Source: Osmia lignaria lignaria
Taxonomy: Eukaryota > Arthropoda > Insecta > Hymenoptera > Megachilidae
DNA: 64,000 nucleotides
Direction of reading: 5' to 3'
Assembly (NCBI RefSeq): GCF_051020975.1
Contig: NW_027478171.1
Span: 2,294,001 to 2,358,000, forward strand
Below, one piece after another: positions 35,601 to 49,105 of this stretch. The first letter of the stretch is position 1; each line of letters begins with the position of its first letter. The notes beneath the pieces were generated by a model. It was given only the letters and a program-made list of their open reading frames with translations. It was not told the DNA's origin and did not search any database. Made by a program: the position numbers and the translations under genes.

Positions 35601-36547
35601 GAACGGGCCTGACGGACATATTTCGAGATACTTCTTCTTCTTGTTGTTCTTCCTCTGCACAGCTAAGCTGGAAGTGGCATTTGCAGCTCGCAATAGTGCA
35701 GAGTTATCTCAAAGGAAGGGGCCACGGTGTTTCTGTATCTCTATTATGTTGGTGCGGCTTCGGAACTTTTAAATATCTTGATATATCTCGAGAACTACGC
35801 ATCTGATCAAAAAATATCATAGAACATAAAAAGTAGGAAACTTAATTCTCTACAAAAAAGGTCTCTTAACATTTTGCCATAGCTCGCTTTGTTTCCGAGA
35901 TATTTGCAGATTTATCTCAAGGGAAGGGGCCTGACGGACATATTTCGAGATATTTCTTCTTCTTGTTGTTCTTCTTCTGCACAGCTAAGCTGGAAGTGGC
36001 ATTTGCAGCTCGCACTAGTGCAGAGTTATCTCAAAGAAAGGGGCCACGGTGTTTCTGTATCTCTATTATGTTGGTGCGGCTTCGGAACTGTTAAATATCT
36101 CGATATATCTCGAAAACTACGCTTCTGATCAAAAAATATCATAGAACATAAATTGTAGGAAACATAATTCTCTACAAAAAAGGTCTCTTAACATTTTGCC
36201 ATAGCTCGCTTCGTTTCCGAGATATTTGCAGATATATCTCAAGGGAAGGGGCCTGACGGACATATTTCGAGATATTTCTTCTTCTTGTTGTTCTTCTTCT
36301 GCACAGCTAAGCTGGAAGTGGCATTTGCAGCTCGCAATAGTGCAGAGTTATCTCTAAGAAAGGGGCCACGGTGTTTCTGTATCTCTATTATGTTGGTGCG
36401 GCTTCGGAACTTTTAAATATCTCGATATATCTCGAAAACTACGCTTCTGATCAAAAAATATCATAGAACGTAAATTGTAGGAAACATTATTCTCTACAAA
36501 AAAGGTCTGTTAACATTTTGCCATAGCTCGCTTCGTTTCCGAGATAT
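32684..36547 (+). repeat. 12-mer higher-order repeat, copy 2 (3864 bp)
   Basis: A-B-C-D recurs at 32684, 33006, 33328 and 33650. Of the eight later members, some match copy 1 in class and order (34294, 34616 and 34938 against 31074, 31396 and 31718) and others do not (35260 and 35582). It again ends with a TCTCTAAGA unit (36226). So the period is conserved while internal members have been exchanged. Confidence 0.88.
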
Positions 36548-39500
36548 TTGCAGATTTATCTCAAGGGAAGGGGCCTGACGGACATATTTCGAGATATTTC
36601 TTCTTCTTGTTGTTCTTCTTCTGCACAGCTGAGCTGGAAGTGGCATTTGCAGGTCGCAATAGTGCAGAGTTATCTCAAAGAAAGGGGCCACGGTGTTTCT
36701 GTATCTCTATTATGTTTGTGCGGCTTCGGAACTTTTAAATATCTCGATATATCTCGAAAACTACGCTTCTGATCAAAAAATATCATAGAACATAAATTGT
36801 AGGAAACATAATTCTCTACAAAAAACGTCTCTTAACATTTTGCCATAGCTCGCTTCGTTTCCGAGATATTTGCAGATTCAGCTCAAAGGAACTGGCCTGA
36901 CGGACATATTTCGAGATATTTCTTCTTCTTGTTGTTCTTCCTCTGCACAGCTAAGCTGGAAGTGGCATTTGCAGCTCGCAATAGTGCAGAGTTATCTCAA
37001 AGAAAGGGGCCACGGTGTTTCTGTATCTCTATTATGTTGGTGCGGCTTCGGAACTTTTAAATATCTTGATATATCTCGAGAACTACGCATCTGATCAAAA
37101 AATATCATAGAACATAAATTGTAGGAAACATAATTCTCTACAAAAAAGGTATCTTAACATTTTGCCATAGCTCGCTTCGTTTCCGAGATATTTGCAGATA
37201 TATCTCAAGGGAAGGGGCCTGCCGGACATATTTCGAGATATTTCTTCTTCTTGTTGTTCTTCTTCTGCACAGCTAAGCTGGAAGTGGCATTTACAGCTCG
37301 CAATAGTGCAGAGTTATCTCAAAGAAAGGGGCCACGGTGTTTCTGTATCTCTATTATGTTGGTGCTGCTTCGGAACTTTTAAATATCTTGATATATCTAG
37401 AGAACTACGCATCTGATCAAAAAATATCGTAGAACATGAAAAGTAGGAAACTTAATTCTCTACAAAAAAGGTCTCTTAACATTTTGCCATAGCTCTCTTC
37501 GTTTCCGAGATATTTGCAGATTTATCTCAAGGGAAGGGGCCTGACTGACATATTTCGAGATATTTCTTCTTCTTGTTGTTCTTCTTCTGCACAGCTAAGC
37601 TGGAAGTGGCATTTGCAGCTCGCAATAGTGCAGAGTTATCTCAAAGAAAGGGGCCACGGTGTTTCTGTATCTCTATTATGTTGGTGCGGCTTCGGAACTT
37701 TTAAATATCTTGATATATCTCGAGAACTACGCATCTGATCAAAAAATATCATAGAACATAAAAAGTAGGAAACTTAATTCTCTACAAAAAAGGTCTCTTA
37801 ACATTTTGCCATAGCTCGCTTCGTTTCCGAGATATTTGCAGATTTATCTCAAGGGAAGGGGCCTGACGGACATATTTCGAGATATTTCTTCTTCTTGTTG
37901 TTCTTCTTCTGCACAGCTAAGCTGGAAGTGGCATTTGCAGCGCGCAATAGTGCAGAGTTATCTCAAAGAAAGGGGCCACGGTGTTTCTGTATCTCTATTA
38001 TGTTGGTGCGGCTTCGGAACTTTTAAATATCTTGATACATCTCGAGAACTACGCATCTGATCAAAAAATATCATAGAAGATAAAAAGTAGCAAACTTAAT
38101 TCTCTACAAAAAAGGTCTCTTAACATTTCGCCATAGCTCGCTTCGTTTCCGAGATATTTGCAGATTTATCTCAAGGGAAGGGGCCTGTCGGACATATTTC
38201 GAGATATTTCTTCTTCTTGTTGTTCTTCTTCTGCACAGCTAAACTGGAAGTGGCATTTCCAGCTCGCAATCGTGCAGAGTTATCTCAAAGAACGGGGCCA
38301 CGGTGTTTCTGTATCTCTAATATGTTGGTGCGCCTTCGGAACTTTTAAATATCTTGATATATCTCGAGAACTACGCCTCTGATCGAAGAATATCATAGAA
38401 CGTAAAAAGTAGGAAACTTAATTCTCTACAAAAAAGGTCTCTTAACATTTTGCCATAGCTCGCTTCGTTCCCGAGATATTTGCAGATTTATCTCAAGGGA
38501 AGGGGCCTGACGGACATATTTCGAGATATTTCTTCTTCTTGTTGTTCTGCTTCTGCACAGCTAAACTGGAAGTGGCATTTCCAGCTCGCAATAGTGCAGA
38601 GTTATCTCTAAGAAAGGGGCCACGGTGTTTCTGTATCTCTATTATGTTGGTGCGGCTTCGGAACTTTTAAATATCTCGATATATCTCGAAAACTACGCTT
38701 CTGATCAAAAAATATCATAGAACGTAAATTGTAGGAAACATTATTCTCTACAAAAAAGGTCTCTTAACATTTTGCCATAGCTCGCTTCGTTTCCGAGATA
38801 TTTGCAGATTTATCTCAAGGGAAGGGGCCTGACGGACATATTTCGAGATATTTCTTCTTCTTGTTGTTCTTCTTCTGCACAGCTAAGCTGGAAGTGGCAT
38901 TTGCAGCGCGCAATAGTGCAGAGTTATCTCAAAGAAAGGGGCCACGGTGTTTCTGTATCTCTATTATGTTGGTGCGGCTTCGGAACTTTTAAATATCTTG
39001 ATACATCTCGAGAACTACGCATCTGATCAAAAAATATCATAGAAGATAAAAAGTAGCAAACTTAATTCTCTACAAAAAAGGTCTCTTAACATTTCGCCAT
39101 AGCTCGCTTCGTTTCCGAGATATTTGCAGATTTATCTCAAGGGAAGGGGCCTGTCGGACATATTTCGAGATATTTCTTCTTCTTGTTGTTCTTCTTCTGC
39201 ACAGCTAAACTGGAAGTGGCATTTCCAGCTCGCAATCGTGCAGAGTTATCTCAAAGAACGGGGCCACGGTGTTTCTGTATCTCTATTATGTTGGTGCGCC
39301 TTCGGAACTTTTAAATATCTTGATATATCTCGAGAACTACGCCTCTGATCGAAGAATATCATAGAACGTAAAAAGTAGGAAACGTAATTCTCTACAAAAA
39401 AGGTCTCTTAACATTTTGCCATAGCTCGCTTCGTTCCCGAGATATTTGCAGATTTATCTCAAGGGAAGGGGCCTGACGGACATATTTCGAGATATTTCTT

Positions 39501-40733
39501 CTTCTTGTTGTTCTTCTTCTGCACAGCTAAGCTGGAAGTGGCGTTTGCGGCTCGCACTAGTGCAGAGTTATCTCAAAGAAAGGAGCCACGGTGTTTCTGT
39601 ATCTCTATTATGTTGGTGCGGCTTCGGAACTTTTAAATATCTCGATATATCTCGAAAACTACGCTTCTGATCAAAAAATATCATAGAACATAAATTGTAG
39701 GAAACATAATTCACTACAAAAAACGTCTCTTAACATTTTGCCATAGCTCGCTTCGTTTCCGAGATATTTGCAGATTCAGCTCAAAGGAACGGGCCTGACG
39801 GACATATTTCGAGATACTTCTTCTTCTTGTTGTTCTTCCTCTGCACAGCTAAGCTGGAAGTGGCATTTGCATCTCGCAATAGTGCAGAGTTATCTCAAAG
39901 AAAGGGGCCACGGTGTTTCTGTATCTCTATTATGTTGGTGCGGCTTCGGAACTTTTAAATATCTTGATATATCTCGAGAACTACGCATCTGATCAAAAAA
40001 TATCATAGAACATAAACAGTAGGAAACTTAATTCTCTACAAAAAAGGTCTCTTAACATTTTGCCATAGCTCGCTTCGTTCCCGAGATATTTGCAGATTTA
40101 TCTCAAGGGAAGGGGCCTGACGGACATATTTCGAGATATTTCTTCTTCTTGTTGTTCTTCTTCTGCACAGCTAAGCTGGAAGTGGCATTTGCGGCTCGCA
40201 CTAGTGTAGAGTTATCTCAAAGAAAGGGGCCACGGTGTTTCTGTATCTCTATTATGTTGGTGCGGCTTCGGAACTTTTAAATATCTCGATATATCTCGAG
40301 AACTACGCGTCTGATCGAAAAATATCATAGAACATAAATTGTAGGAAACATAATTCTCTACAAAAAACGTCTCTTAACATTTTGCCATAGCTCGCTTCGT
40401 TTCCGAGATATTTGCAGATATATCTCAAGGGAAGGGGCCTGACGGACATATTTCGAGATATTTCTTCTTCTTGTTGTTCTTCTTCTGCACAGCTAAGCTG
40501 GAAGTGGCATTTGCAGCTCGCAATAGTGCAGAGTTATCTCTAAGAAAGGGGCCACGGTGTTTCTGTATCTCTATTATGTTGGTGCGGCTTCGGAACTTTT
40601 AAATATCTCGATATATCTCGAAAACTACGCTTCTGATCAAAAAATATCATAGAACGTAAATTGTAGGAAACATTATTCTCTACAAAAAAGGTCTCTTAAC
40701 ATTTTGCCATAGCTCGCTTCGTTTCCGAGATAT
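36548..40733 (+). repeat. 13-mer higher-order repeat, copy 3 (4186 bp)
   Basis: A-B-C-D at 36548-37835, then the GCGCGC-class and CTGTCGG-class pair twice (37836 with 38158, and 38802 with 39124), separated by a TCTCTAAGA unit at 38480. The stretch 38802-40089 follows copy 1's 30430-31717 in order. It ends with a TCTCTAAGA unit at 40412. The unit at 40090 has a private GTGTAGAG near 40205. Confidence 0.88.
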
Positions 40734-41699
40734 TTGCAGATTTATCTCAAGGGAAGGGGCCTGACGGACACATTTCGAGATATTTCTTCTTCTTGTTGTT
40801 CTTCTTCTGCACAGCTGAGCTGGAAGTGGCATTTGCAGGTCGCAATAGTGCAGAGTTATCTCAAAGAAAGGGGCCACGGTGTTTCTGTATCTCTATTATG
40901 TTTGTGCGGCTTCGGAACTTTTAAATATCTCGATATATCTCGAAAACTACGCTTCTGATCAAAAAATATCATAGAACATAAATTATAGGAAACATAATTC
41001 TCTACAAAAAACGTCTCTTAACATTTTGCCATAGCTCGCTTCGTTTCCGAGATATTTGCAGATTCAGCTCAAAGGAACTGGCCTGACGGACATATTTCGA
41101 GATATTTCTTCTTCTTGTTGTTCTTCCTCTGCACAGCTAAGCTGGAAGTGGCATTTGCAGCTCGCAATAGTGCAGAGTTATCTCAAAGAAAGGGGCCACG
41201 GTGTTTCTGTATCTCTATTATGTTGGTGCGGCTTCGGAACTTTTAAATATCTCGATATATCTCGAAAACTACGCTTCTGATCAAAAAATATCATAGAACG
41301 TAAATTGTAGGAAACATTATTCTCTACAAAAAAGGTCTCTTAACATTTCGCCATAGCTCGCTTCGTTTCCGGGATATTTGCAGATTTATCTCAAGGGAAG
41401 GGGCCTGTCGGACATATTTCGAGATATTTCTTCTTCTTGTTGTTCTTCTTCTGCACAGCTAAGCTGGAAGTGGCATTTGCGGCTCGCACTAGTGCAGAGT
41501 TATCTCACAGAAAGGGGCCACGGTGTTTCTGTATCTCTATTATGTTGGTGCGGCTTCGGAACTTTTAAATATCTTGATATATCTCGAGAACTACGCATCT
41601 GATCAAAAAATATCATAGAACATAAAAAGTAGGAAACTTAATTCTCTACAAAACAGGTCTCTTAACATTTTGCCATAGCTCGCTTCGTTTCCGAGATAT
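40734..41699 (+). repeat. Short A-B-G block (3 monomers)
   Basis: An A unit (40734, private GGACACATTTCG), a B unit whose tail is the TCTCGAAAAC form instead of the usual TCTCGAGAAC (41056), and a G unit with CTGTCGG and TCTCACAGAAAGG (41378). The tail of the B unit (GAACGTAAATTG with CATTATTC) is that of the TCTCTAAGA class, so 41056 is probably a crossover product. Confidence 0.78.
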
Positions 41700-42343
41700 T
41701 TGCAGATTTATCTCAAGGGAAGGGGCCTGACGGACATATTTCGAGATATTTCTTCTTCTTGTTGTTCTTCTTCTGCACAGCTGAGCTGGAAGTGGCATTT
41801 GCAGGTCGCAATAGTGCAGAGTTATCTCAAAGAAAGGGGCCACGGTGTTTCTGTATCTCTATTATGTTTGTGCGGCTTCGGAACTTTTAAATATCTCGAT
41901 ATATCTCGAAAACTACGCTTCTGATCAAAAAATATCATAGAACATAAATTGTAGGAAACATAATTCTCTACAAAAAACGTCTCTTAACATTTTGCCATAG
42001 CTCGCATCGTTTCCGAGATATTTGCAGATTCAGCTCAAAGGAACTGGCCTGACGGACATATTTCGAGATATTTCTTCTTCTTGTTGTTCTTCCTCTGCAC
42101 AGCTAAGCTGGAAGTGGCATTTGCAGCTCGCAATAGTGCAGAGTTATCTCAAAGAAAGGGGCCACGATGTTTCTGTATCTCTATTATGTTGGTGCGGCTT
42201 CGGAACTTTTAAATATCTTGATATATCTCGAGAACTACGCATCTGATCAAAAAATATCATAGAACATAAATTGTAGGAAACATAATTCTCTACAAAAAAG
42301 GTATCTTAACATTTTGCCATAGCTCGCTTCGTTTCCGAGATAT
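41700..42343 (+). repeat. A-B pair (2 monomers)
   Basis: A unit at 41700 with GCTGAGCTGG and TATGTTTGTGC; B unit at 42022 with private CTCGCATCG and CCACGATG. It follows a G unit, as the A-B pairs at 46208 and 48462 do. Confidence 0.88.
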
Positions 42344-44275
42344 TTGCAGATATATCTCAAGGGAAGGGGCCTGCCGGACATATTTCGAGATATTTCTTCT
42401 TCTTGTTGTTCTTCTTCTGCACAGCTAAGCTGGAAGTGGCATTTACAGCTCGCAATAGTGCAGAGTTATCTCAAAGAAAGGGGCCACGGTGTTTCTGTAT
42501 CTCTATTATGTTGGTGCTGCTTCGGAACTTTTAAATATCTTGATATATCTAGAGAACTACGCATCTGATCAAAAAATATCGTAGAACATGAAAAGTAGGA
42601 AACTTAATTCTCTACAAAAAAGGTCTCTTAACATTTTGCCATAGCTCTCTTCGTTTCCGAGATATTTGCAGATTTATCTCAAGGGAAGGGGCCTGACGGA
42701 CATATTTCGAGATATTTCTTCTTCTTGTTGTTCTTCTTCTGCACAGCTAAGCTGGAAGTGGCATTTGCAGCTCGCAATAATGCAGAGTTATCTCAAAGAA
42801 AGGGGCCACGGTGTTTCTGTATCTCTATTATGTTGGTGCGGCTTCGGAACTTTTAAATATCTTGATATATCTCGAGAACTACGCATCTGATCAAAAAATA
42901 TCATAGAACATAAAAAGTAGGAAACTTAATTCTCTACAAAAAAGGTCTCTTAACATTTTGCCATAGCTCGCTTCGTTTCCGAGATATTTGCAGATTTATC
43001 TCGAGGGAAGGGTCCTGATGGACATATTTCGAGATATTTCTTCTTCTTGTTGTTCTTCTTCTGCACAGCTAAACTGGAAGTGGCACTTCCAGCTCGCAAT
43101 CGTGCAGAGTTATCTCAATGAAAGGGGCCACGGTGTTTCTGTATCTCTATTATGTTGGTGCGGCTTCGGAACTTTTAAATATCTTGATATATCTCGAGAA
43201 CTACGCCTCTGATCGAAAAATATCATAGAACATAAAAAGTAGGAAACTTAATTCTCTACAAAAAAGGTCTCTTAACATTTTGCCATAGCTCGCTTCGTTT
43301 CCGAGATATTTGCAGATTTATCTCGAGGGAAGGGTCCTGATGGACATATTTCGAGATATTTCTTCTTCTTGTTGTTCTTCTTCTGCACAGCTAAACTGGA
43401 AGTGGCATTTCCAGCTCGCAATCGTGCAGAGTTATCTCAATGAAAGGGGCCACGGTGTTTCTGTATCTCTATTATGTTGGTGCGGCTTCGGAACTTTTAA
43501 ATATCTTGATATATCTCGAGAACTACGCCTCTGATCGAAAAATATCATAGAACATAAAAAGTAGGAAACTTAATTCTCTACAAAAAAGGTCTCTTAACAT
43601 TTTGCCATAGCTCGCTTCGTTTCCGAGATATTTGCAGATTTATCTCAAGGGAAGGGGCCTGACGGACATATTTCGAGATATTTCTTCTTCTTGTTGTTCT
43701 TCTTCTGCACAGCTAAGCTGGAAGTGGCATTTGCGGCTCGGACTAGTGCAGAGTTATCTCAAAGAAAGGAGCCACGGTGTTTCTGTATCTCTATTATGTT
43801 GGTGCGGCTTCGGAACTTTTAAATATCTCGATATATCTCGAAAACTACGCTTCTGATCAAAAAATATCATAGAACATAAATTGTAGGAAACATAATTCAC
43901 TACAAAAAACGTCTCTTAACATTTTGCCATAGCTCGCTTCGTTTCCGAGATATTTGCAGATTCAGCTCAAAGGAACGGGCCTGACGGACATATTTCGAGA
44001 TACTTCTTCTTCTTGTTGTTCTTCCTCTGCACAGCTAAGCTGGAAGTGGCATTTGCAGCTCGCAATAGTGCAGAGTTATCTCAAAGAAAGGGGCCACGGT
44101 GTTTCTGTATCTCTATTATGTTGGTGCGGCTTCGGAACTTTTAAATATCTTGATATATCTCGAGAACTACGCATCTGATCAAAAAATATCATAGAACATA
44201 AATTGTAGGAAACATAATTCTCTACAAAAAAGGTATCTTAACATTTTGCCATAGCTCGCTTCGTTTCCGAGATAT
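42344..44275 (+). repeat. 6-mer C-D-E-E-X-Y (1932 bp)
   Basis: C (TATCTAGAGAAC), D with AATAATGCAG, two E units in a row (ATCTCGAGGG, GGTCCTGATGG, CTCAATGAAAGG), X (GCGGCTCGGACTAG, AAAGGAGCC) and Y (GATTCAGCTC with GATACTTC). The same C-D-E-E-X-Y order opens the 17-mers at 49106 and 54580. The E pair is a clear single-monomer tandem duplication. Confidence 0.9.
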
Positions 44276-46851
44276 TTGCAGATATATCTCAAGGGAAGGG
44301 GCCTGCCGGACATATTTCGAGATATTTCTTCTTCTTGTTGTTCTTCTTCTGCACAGCTAAGCTGGAAGTGGCATTTACAGCTCGCAATAGTGCAGAGTTA
44401 TCTCAAAGAAAGGGGCCACGGTGTTTCTGTATCTCTATTATGTTGGTGCTGCTTCGGAACTTTTAAATATCTTGATATATCTAGAGAACTACGCATCTGA
44501 TCAAAAAATATCGTAGAACATGAAAAGTAGGAAACTTAATTCTCTACAAAAAAGGTCTCTTAACATTTTGCCATAGCTCTCTTCGTTTCCGAGATATTTG
44601 CAGATTTATCTCAAGGGAAGGGGCCTGACGGACATATTTCGAGATATTTCTTCTTCTTGTTGTTCTTCTTCTGCACAGCTAAGCTGGAAGTGGCATTTGC
44701 AGCTCGCAATAATGCAGAGTTATCTCAAAGAAAGGGGTCACGGTGTTTCTGTATCTCTATTATGTTGGTGCGGCTTCGGAACTTTTAAATATCTTGATAT
44801 ATCTCGAGAACTACGCATCTGATCAAAAAATATCATAGAACATAAAAAGTAGGAAACTTAATTCTCTACAAAAAAGGTCTCTTAACATTTTGCCATAGCT
44901 CGCTTCGTTTCCGAGATATTTGCAGATTTATCTCGAGGGAAGGGTCCTGATGGACATATTTCGAGATATTTCTTCTTCTTGTTGTTCTTCTTCTGCACAG
45001 CTAAACTGGAAGTGGCATTTCCAGCTCGCAATCGTGCAGAGTTATCTCAATGAAAGGGGCCACGGTGTTTCTGTATCTCTATTATGTTGGTGCGGCTTCG
45101 GAACTTTTAAATATCTTGATATATCTCGAGAACTACGCCTCTGATCGAAAAATATCATAGAACATAAAAAGTAGGAAACTTAATTCTCTACAAAAAAGGT
45201 CTCTTAACATTTTGCCATAGCTCGCTTCGTTTCCGAGATATTTGCAGATTTATCTCGAGGGAAGGGTCCTGATGGACATATTTCGAGATATTTCTTCTTC
45301 TTGTTGTTCTTCTTCTGCACAGCTAAACTGGAAGTGGCATTTCCAGCTCGCAATCGTGCAGAGTTATCTCAATGAAAGGGGCCACGGTGTTTCTGTATCT
45401 CTATTATGTTGGTGCGCCTTCGGAACTTTTAAATATCTTGATATATCTCGAGAACTACGCTTCTGATCAAAAAATATCATAGAACATAAATTGTAGGAAA
45501 CATAATTCACTACAAAAAACGTCTCTTAACATTTTGCCATAGCTCGCTTCGTTTCCGAGATATTTGCAGATTCAGCTCAAAGGAACGGGCCTGACGGACA
45601 TATTTCGAGATATTTCTTCTTCTTGTTGTTCTTCTTCTGCACAGCTAAGCTGGAAGTGGCATTTGCAGCGCGCAATAGTGCAGAGTTATCTCAAAGAAAG
45701 GGGCCACGGTGTTTCTGTATCTCTATTATGTTGGTGCGGCTTCGGAACTTTTAAATATCTTGATACATCTCGAGAACTACGCATCTGATCAAAAAATATC
45801 ATAGAAGATAAAAAGTAGGAAACTTAATTCTCTACAAAAAAGGTCTCTTAACATTTCGCCATAGCTCGCTTCGTTTCCGAGATATTTGCAGATTTATCTC
45901 AAGGGAAGGGGCCTGTCGGACATATTTCGAGATATTTCTTCTTCTTGTTGTTCTTCTTCTGCACAGCTAAGCTGGAAGTGGCATTTGCGGCTCGCACTAG
46001 TGCAGAGTTATCTCACAGAAAGGGGCCACGGTGTTTCTGTATCTCTATTATGTTGGTGCGGCTTCGGAACTTTTAAATATCTTGATATATCTCGAGAACT
46101 ACGCATCTGATCAAAAAATATCATAGAACATAAAAAGTAGGAAACTTAATTCTCTACAAAACAGGTCTCTTAACATTTTGCCATAGCTCGCTTCGTTTCC
46201 GAGATATTTGCAGATTTATCTCAAGGGAAGGGGCCTGACGGACATATTTCGAGATATTTCTTCTTCTTGTTGTTCTTCTTCTGCACAGCTGAGCTGGAAG
46301 TGGCATTTGCAGGTCGCAATAGTGCAGAGTTATCTCAAAGAAAGGGGCCACGGTGTTTCTGTATCTCTATTATGTTTGTGCGGCTTCGGAACTTTTAAAT
46401 ATCTCGATATATCTCGAAAACTACGCTTCTGATCAAAAAATATCATAGAACATAAATTGTAGGAAACATAATTCTCTACAAAAAACGTCTCTTAACATTT
46501 TGCCATAGCTCGCTTCGTTTCCGAGATATTTGCAGATTCAGCTCAAAGGAACTGGCCTGACGGACATATTTCGAGATATTTCTTCTTCTTGTTGTTCTTC
46601 CTCTGCACAGCTAAGCTGGAAGTGGCATTTGCAGCTCGCAATAGTGCAGAGTTATCTCAAAGAAAGGGGCCACGGTGTTTCTGTATCTCTATTATGTTGG
46701 TGCGGCTTCGGAACTTTTAAATATCTTGATATATCTCGAGAACTACGCATCTGATCAAAAAATATCATAGAACATAAATTGTAGGAAACATAATTCTCTA
46801 CAAAAAAGGTATCTTAACATTTTGCCATAGCTCGCTTCGTTTCCGAGATAT
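44276..46851 (+). repeat. 8-mer C-D-E-E'-F-G-A-B (2576 bp)
   Basis: C, D and E are followed by E' (GTGCGCCTTCGG and tail TCTCGAGAACTACGCTTC), F (GATTCAGCTC head joined to the GCGCGC class), G (CTGTCGG with TCTCACAGAAAGG), A and B. F combines features found in separate monomers elsewhere, so it is probably a chimera that was then copied. Confidence 0.9.
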
Positions 46852-49105
46852 TTGCAGATATATCTCAAGGGAAGGGGCCTGCCGGACATATTTCGAGATA
46901 TTTCTTCTTCTTGTTGTTCTTCTTCTGCACAGCTAAGCTGGAAGTGGCATTTACAGCTCGCAATAGTGCAGAGTTATCTCAAAGAAAGGGGCCACGGTGT
47001 TTCTGTATCTCTATTATGTTGGTGCTGCTTCGGAACTTTTAAATATCTTGATATATCTAGAGAACTACGCATCTGATCAAAAAATATCGTAGAACATGAA
47101 AAGTAGGAAACTTAATTCTCTACAAAAAAGGTCTCTTAACATTTTGCCATAGCTCTCTTCGTTTCCGAGATATTTGCAGATTTATCTCAAGGGAAGGGGC
47201 CTGACGGACATATTTCGAGATATTTCTTCTTCTTGTTGTTCTTCTTCTGCACAGCTAAGCTGGAAGTGGCATTTGCAGCTCGCAATAATGCAGAGTTATC
47301 TCAAAGAAAGGGGCCACGGTGTTTCTGTATCTCTATTATGTTGGTGCGGCTTCGGAACTTTTAAATATCTTGATATATCTCGAGAACTACGCATCTGATC
47401 AAAAAATATCATAGAACATAAAAAGTAGGAAACTTAATTCTCTACAAAAAAGGTCTCTTAACATTTTGCCATAGCTCGCTTCGTTTCCGAGATATTTGCA
47501 GATTTATCTCGAGGGAAGGGTCCTGATGGACATATTTCGAGATATTTCTTCTTCTTGTTGTTCTTCTTCTGCACAGCTAAACTGGAAGTGGCATTTCCAG
47601 CTCGCAATCGTGCAGAGTTATCTCAATGAAAGGGGCCACGGTGTTTCTGTATCTCTATTATGTTGGTGCGCCTTCGGAACTTTTAAATATCTTGATATAT
47701 CTCGAGAACTACGCTTCTGATCAAAAAATATCATAGAACATAAATTGTAGGAAACATAATTCACTACAAAAAACGTCTCTTAACATTTTGCCATAGCTCG
47801 CTTCGTTTCCGAGATATTTGCAGATTCAGCTCAAAGGAACGGGCCTGACGGACATATTTCGAGATATTTCTTCTTCTTGTTGTTCTTCTTCTGCACAGCT
47901 AAGCTGGAAGTGGCATTTGCAGCGCGCAATAGTGCAGAGTTATCTCAAAGAAAGGGGCCACGGTGTTTCTGTATCTCTATTATGTTGGTGCGGCTTCGGA
48001 ACTTTTAAATATCTTGATACATCTCGAGAACTACGCATCTGATCAAAAAATATCATAGAAGATAAAAAGTAGGAAACTTAATTCTCTACAAAAAAGGTCT
48101 CTTAACATTTCGCCATAGCTCGCTTCGTTTCCGAGATATTTGCAGATTTATCTCAAGGGAAGGGGCCTGTCGGACATATTTCGAGATATTTCTTCTTCTT
48201 GTTGTTCTTCTTCTGCACAGCTAAGCTGGAAGTGGCATTTGCGGCTCGCACTAGTGCAGAGTTATCTCACAGAAAGGGGCCACTGTGTTTCTGTATCTCT
48301 ATTATGTTGGTGCGGCTTCGGAACTTTTAAATATCTTGATATATCTCGAGAACTACGCATCTGATCAAAAAATATCATAGAACATAAAAAGTAGGAAACT
48401 TAATTCTCTACAAAACAGGTCTCTTAACATTTTGCCATAGCTCGCTTCGTTTCCGAGATATTTGCAGATTTATCTCAAGGGAAGGGGCCTGACGGACATA
48501 TTTCGAGATATTTCTTCTTCTTGTTGTTCTTCTTCTGCACAGCTGAGCTGGAAGTGGCATTTGCAGGTCGCAATAGTGCAGAGTTATCTCAAAGAAAGGG
48601 GCCACGGTGTTTCTGTATCTCTATTATGTTTGTGCGGCTTCGGAACTTTTAAATATCTCGATATATCTCGAAAACTACGCTTCTGATCAAAAAATATCAT
48701 AGAACATAAATTGTAGGAAACATAATTCTCTACAAAAAACGTCTCTTAACATTTTGCCATAGCTCGCTTCGTTTCCGAGATATTTGCAGATTCAGCTCAA
48801 AGGAACTGGCCTGACGGACATATTTCGAGATATTTCTTCTTCTTGTTGTTCTTCCTCTGCACAGCTAAGCTGGAAGTGGCATTTGCAGCTCGCAATAGTG
48901 CAGAGTTATCTCAAAGAAAGGGGCCACGGTGTTTCTGTATCTCTATTATGTTGGTGCGGCTTCGGAACTTTTAAATATCTTGATATATCTCGAGAACTAC
49001 GCATCTGATCAAAAAATATCATAGAACATAAATTGTAGGAAACATAATTCTCTACAAAAAAGGTATCTTAACATTTTGCCATAGCTCGCTTCGTTTCCGA
49101 GATAT
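46852..49105 (+). repeat. 7-mer C-D-E'-F-G-A-B (2254 bp)
   Basis: Same order as 44276-46851 with one E unit fewer. A private change is CCACTGTG near 48283 in the G unit. The 8-mer and 7-mer form consecutive copies that differ by one whole monomer. Confidence 0.9.
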
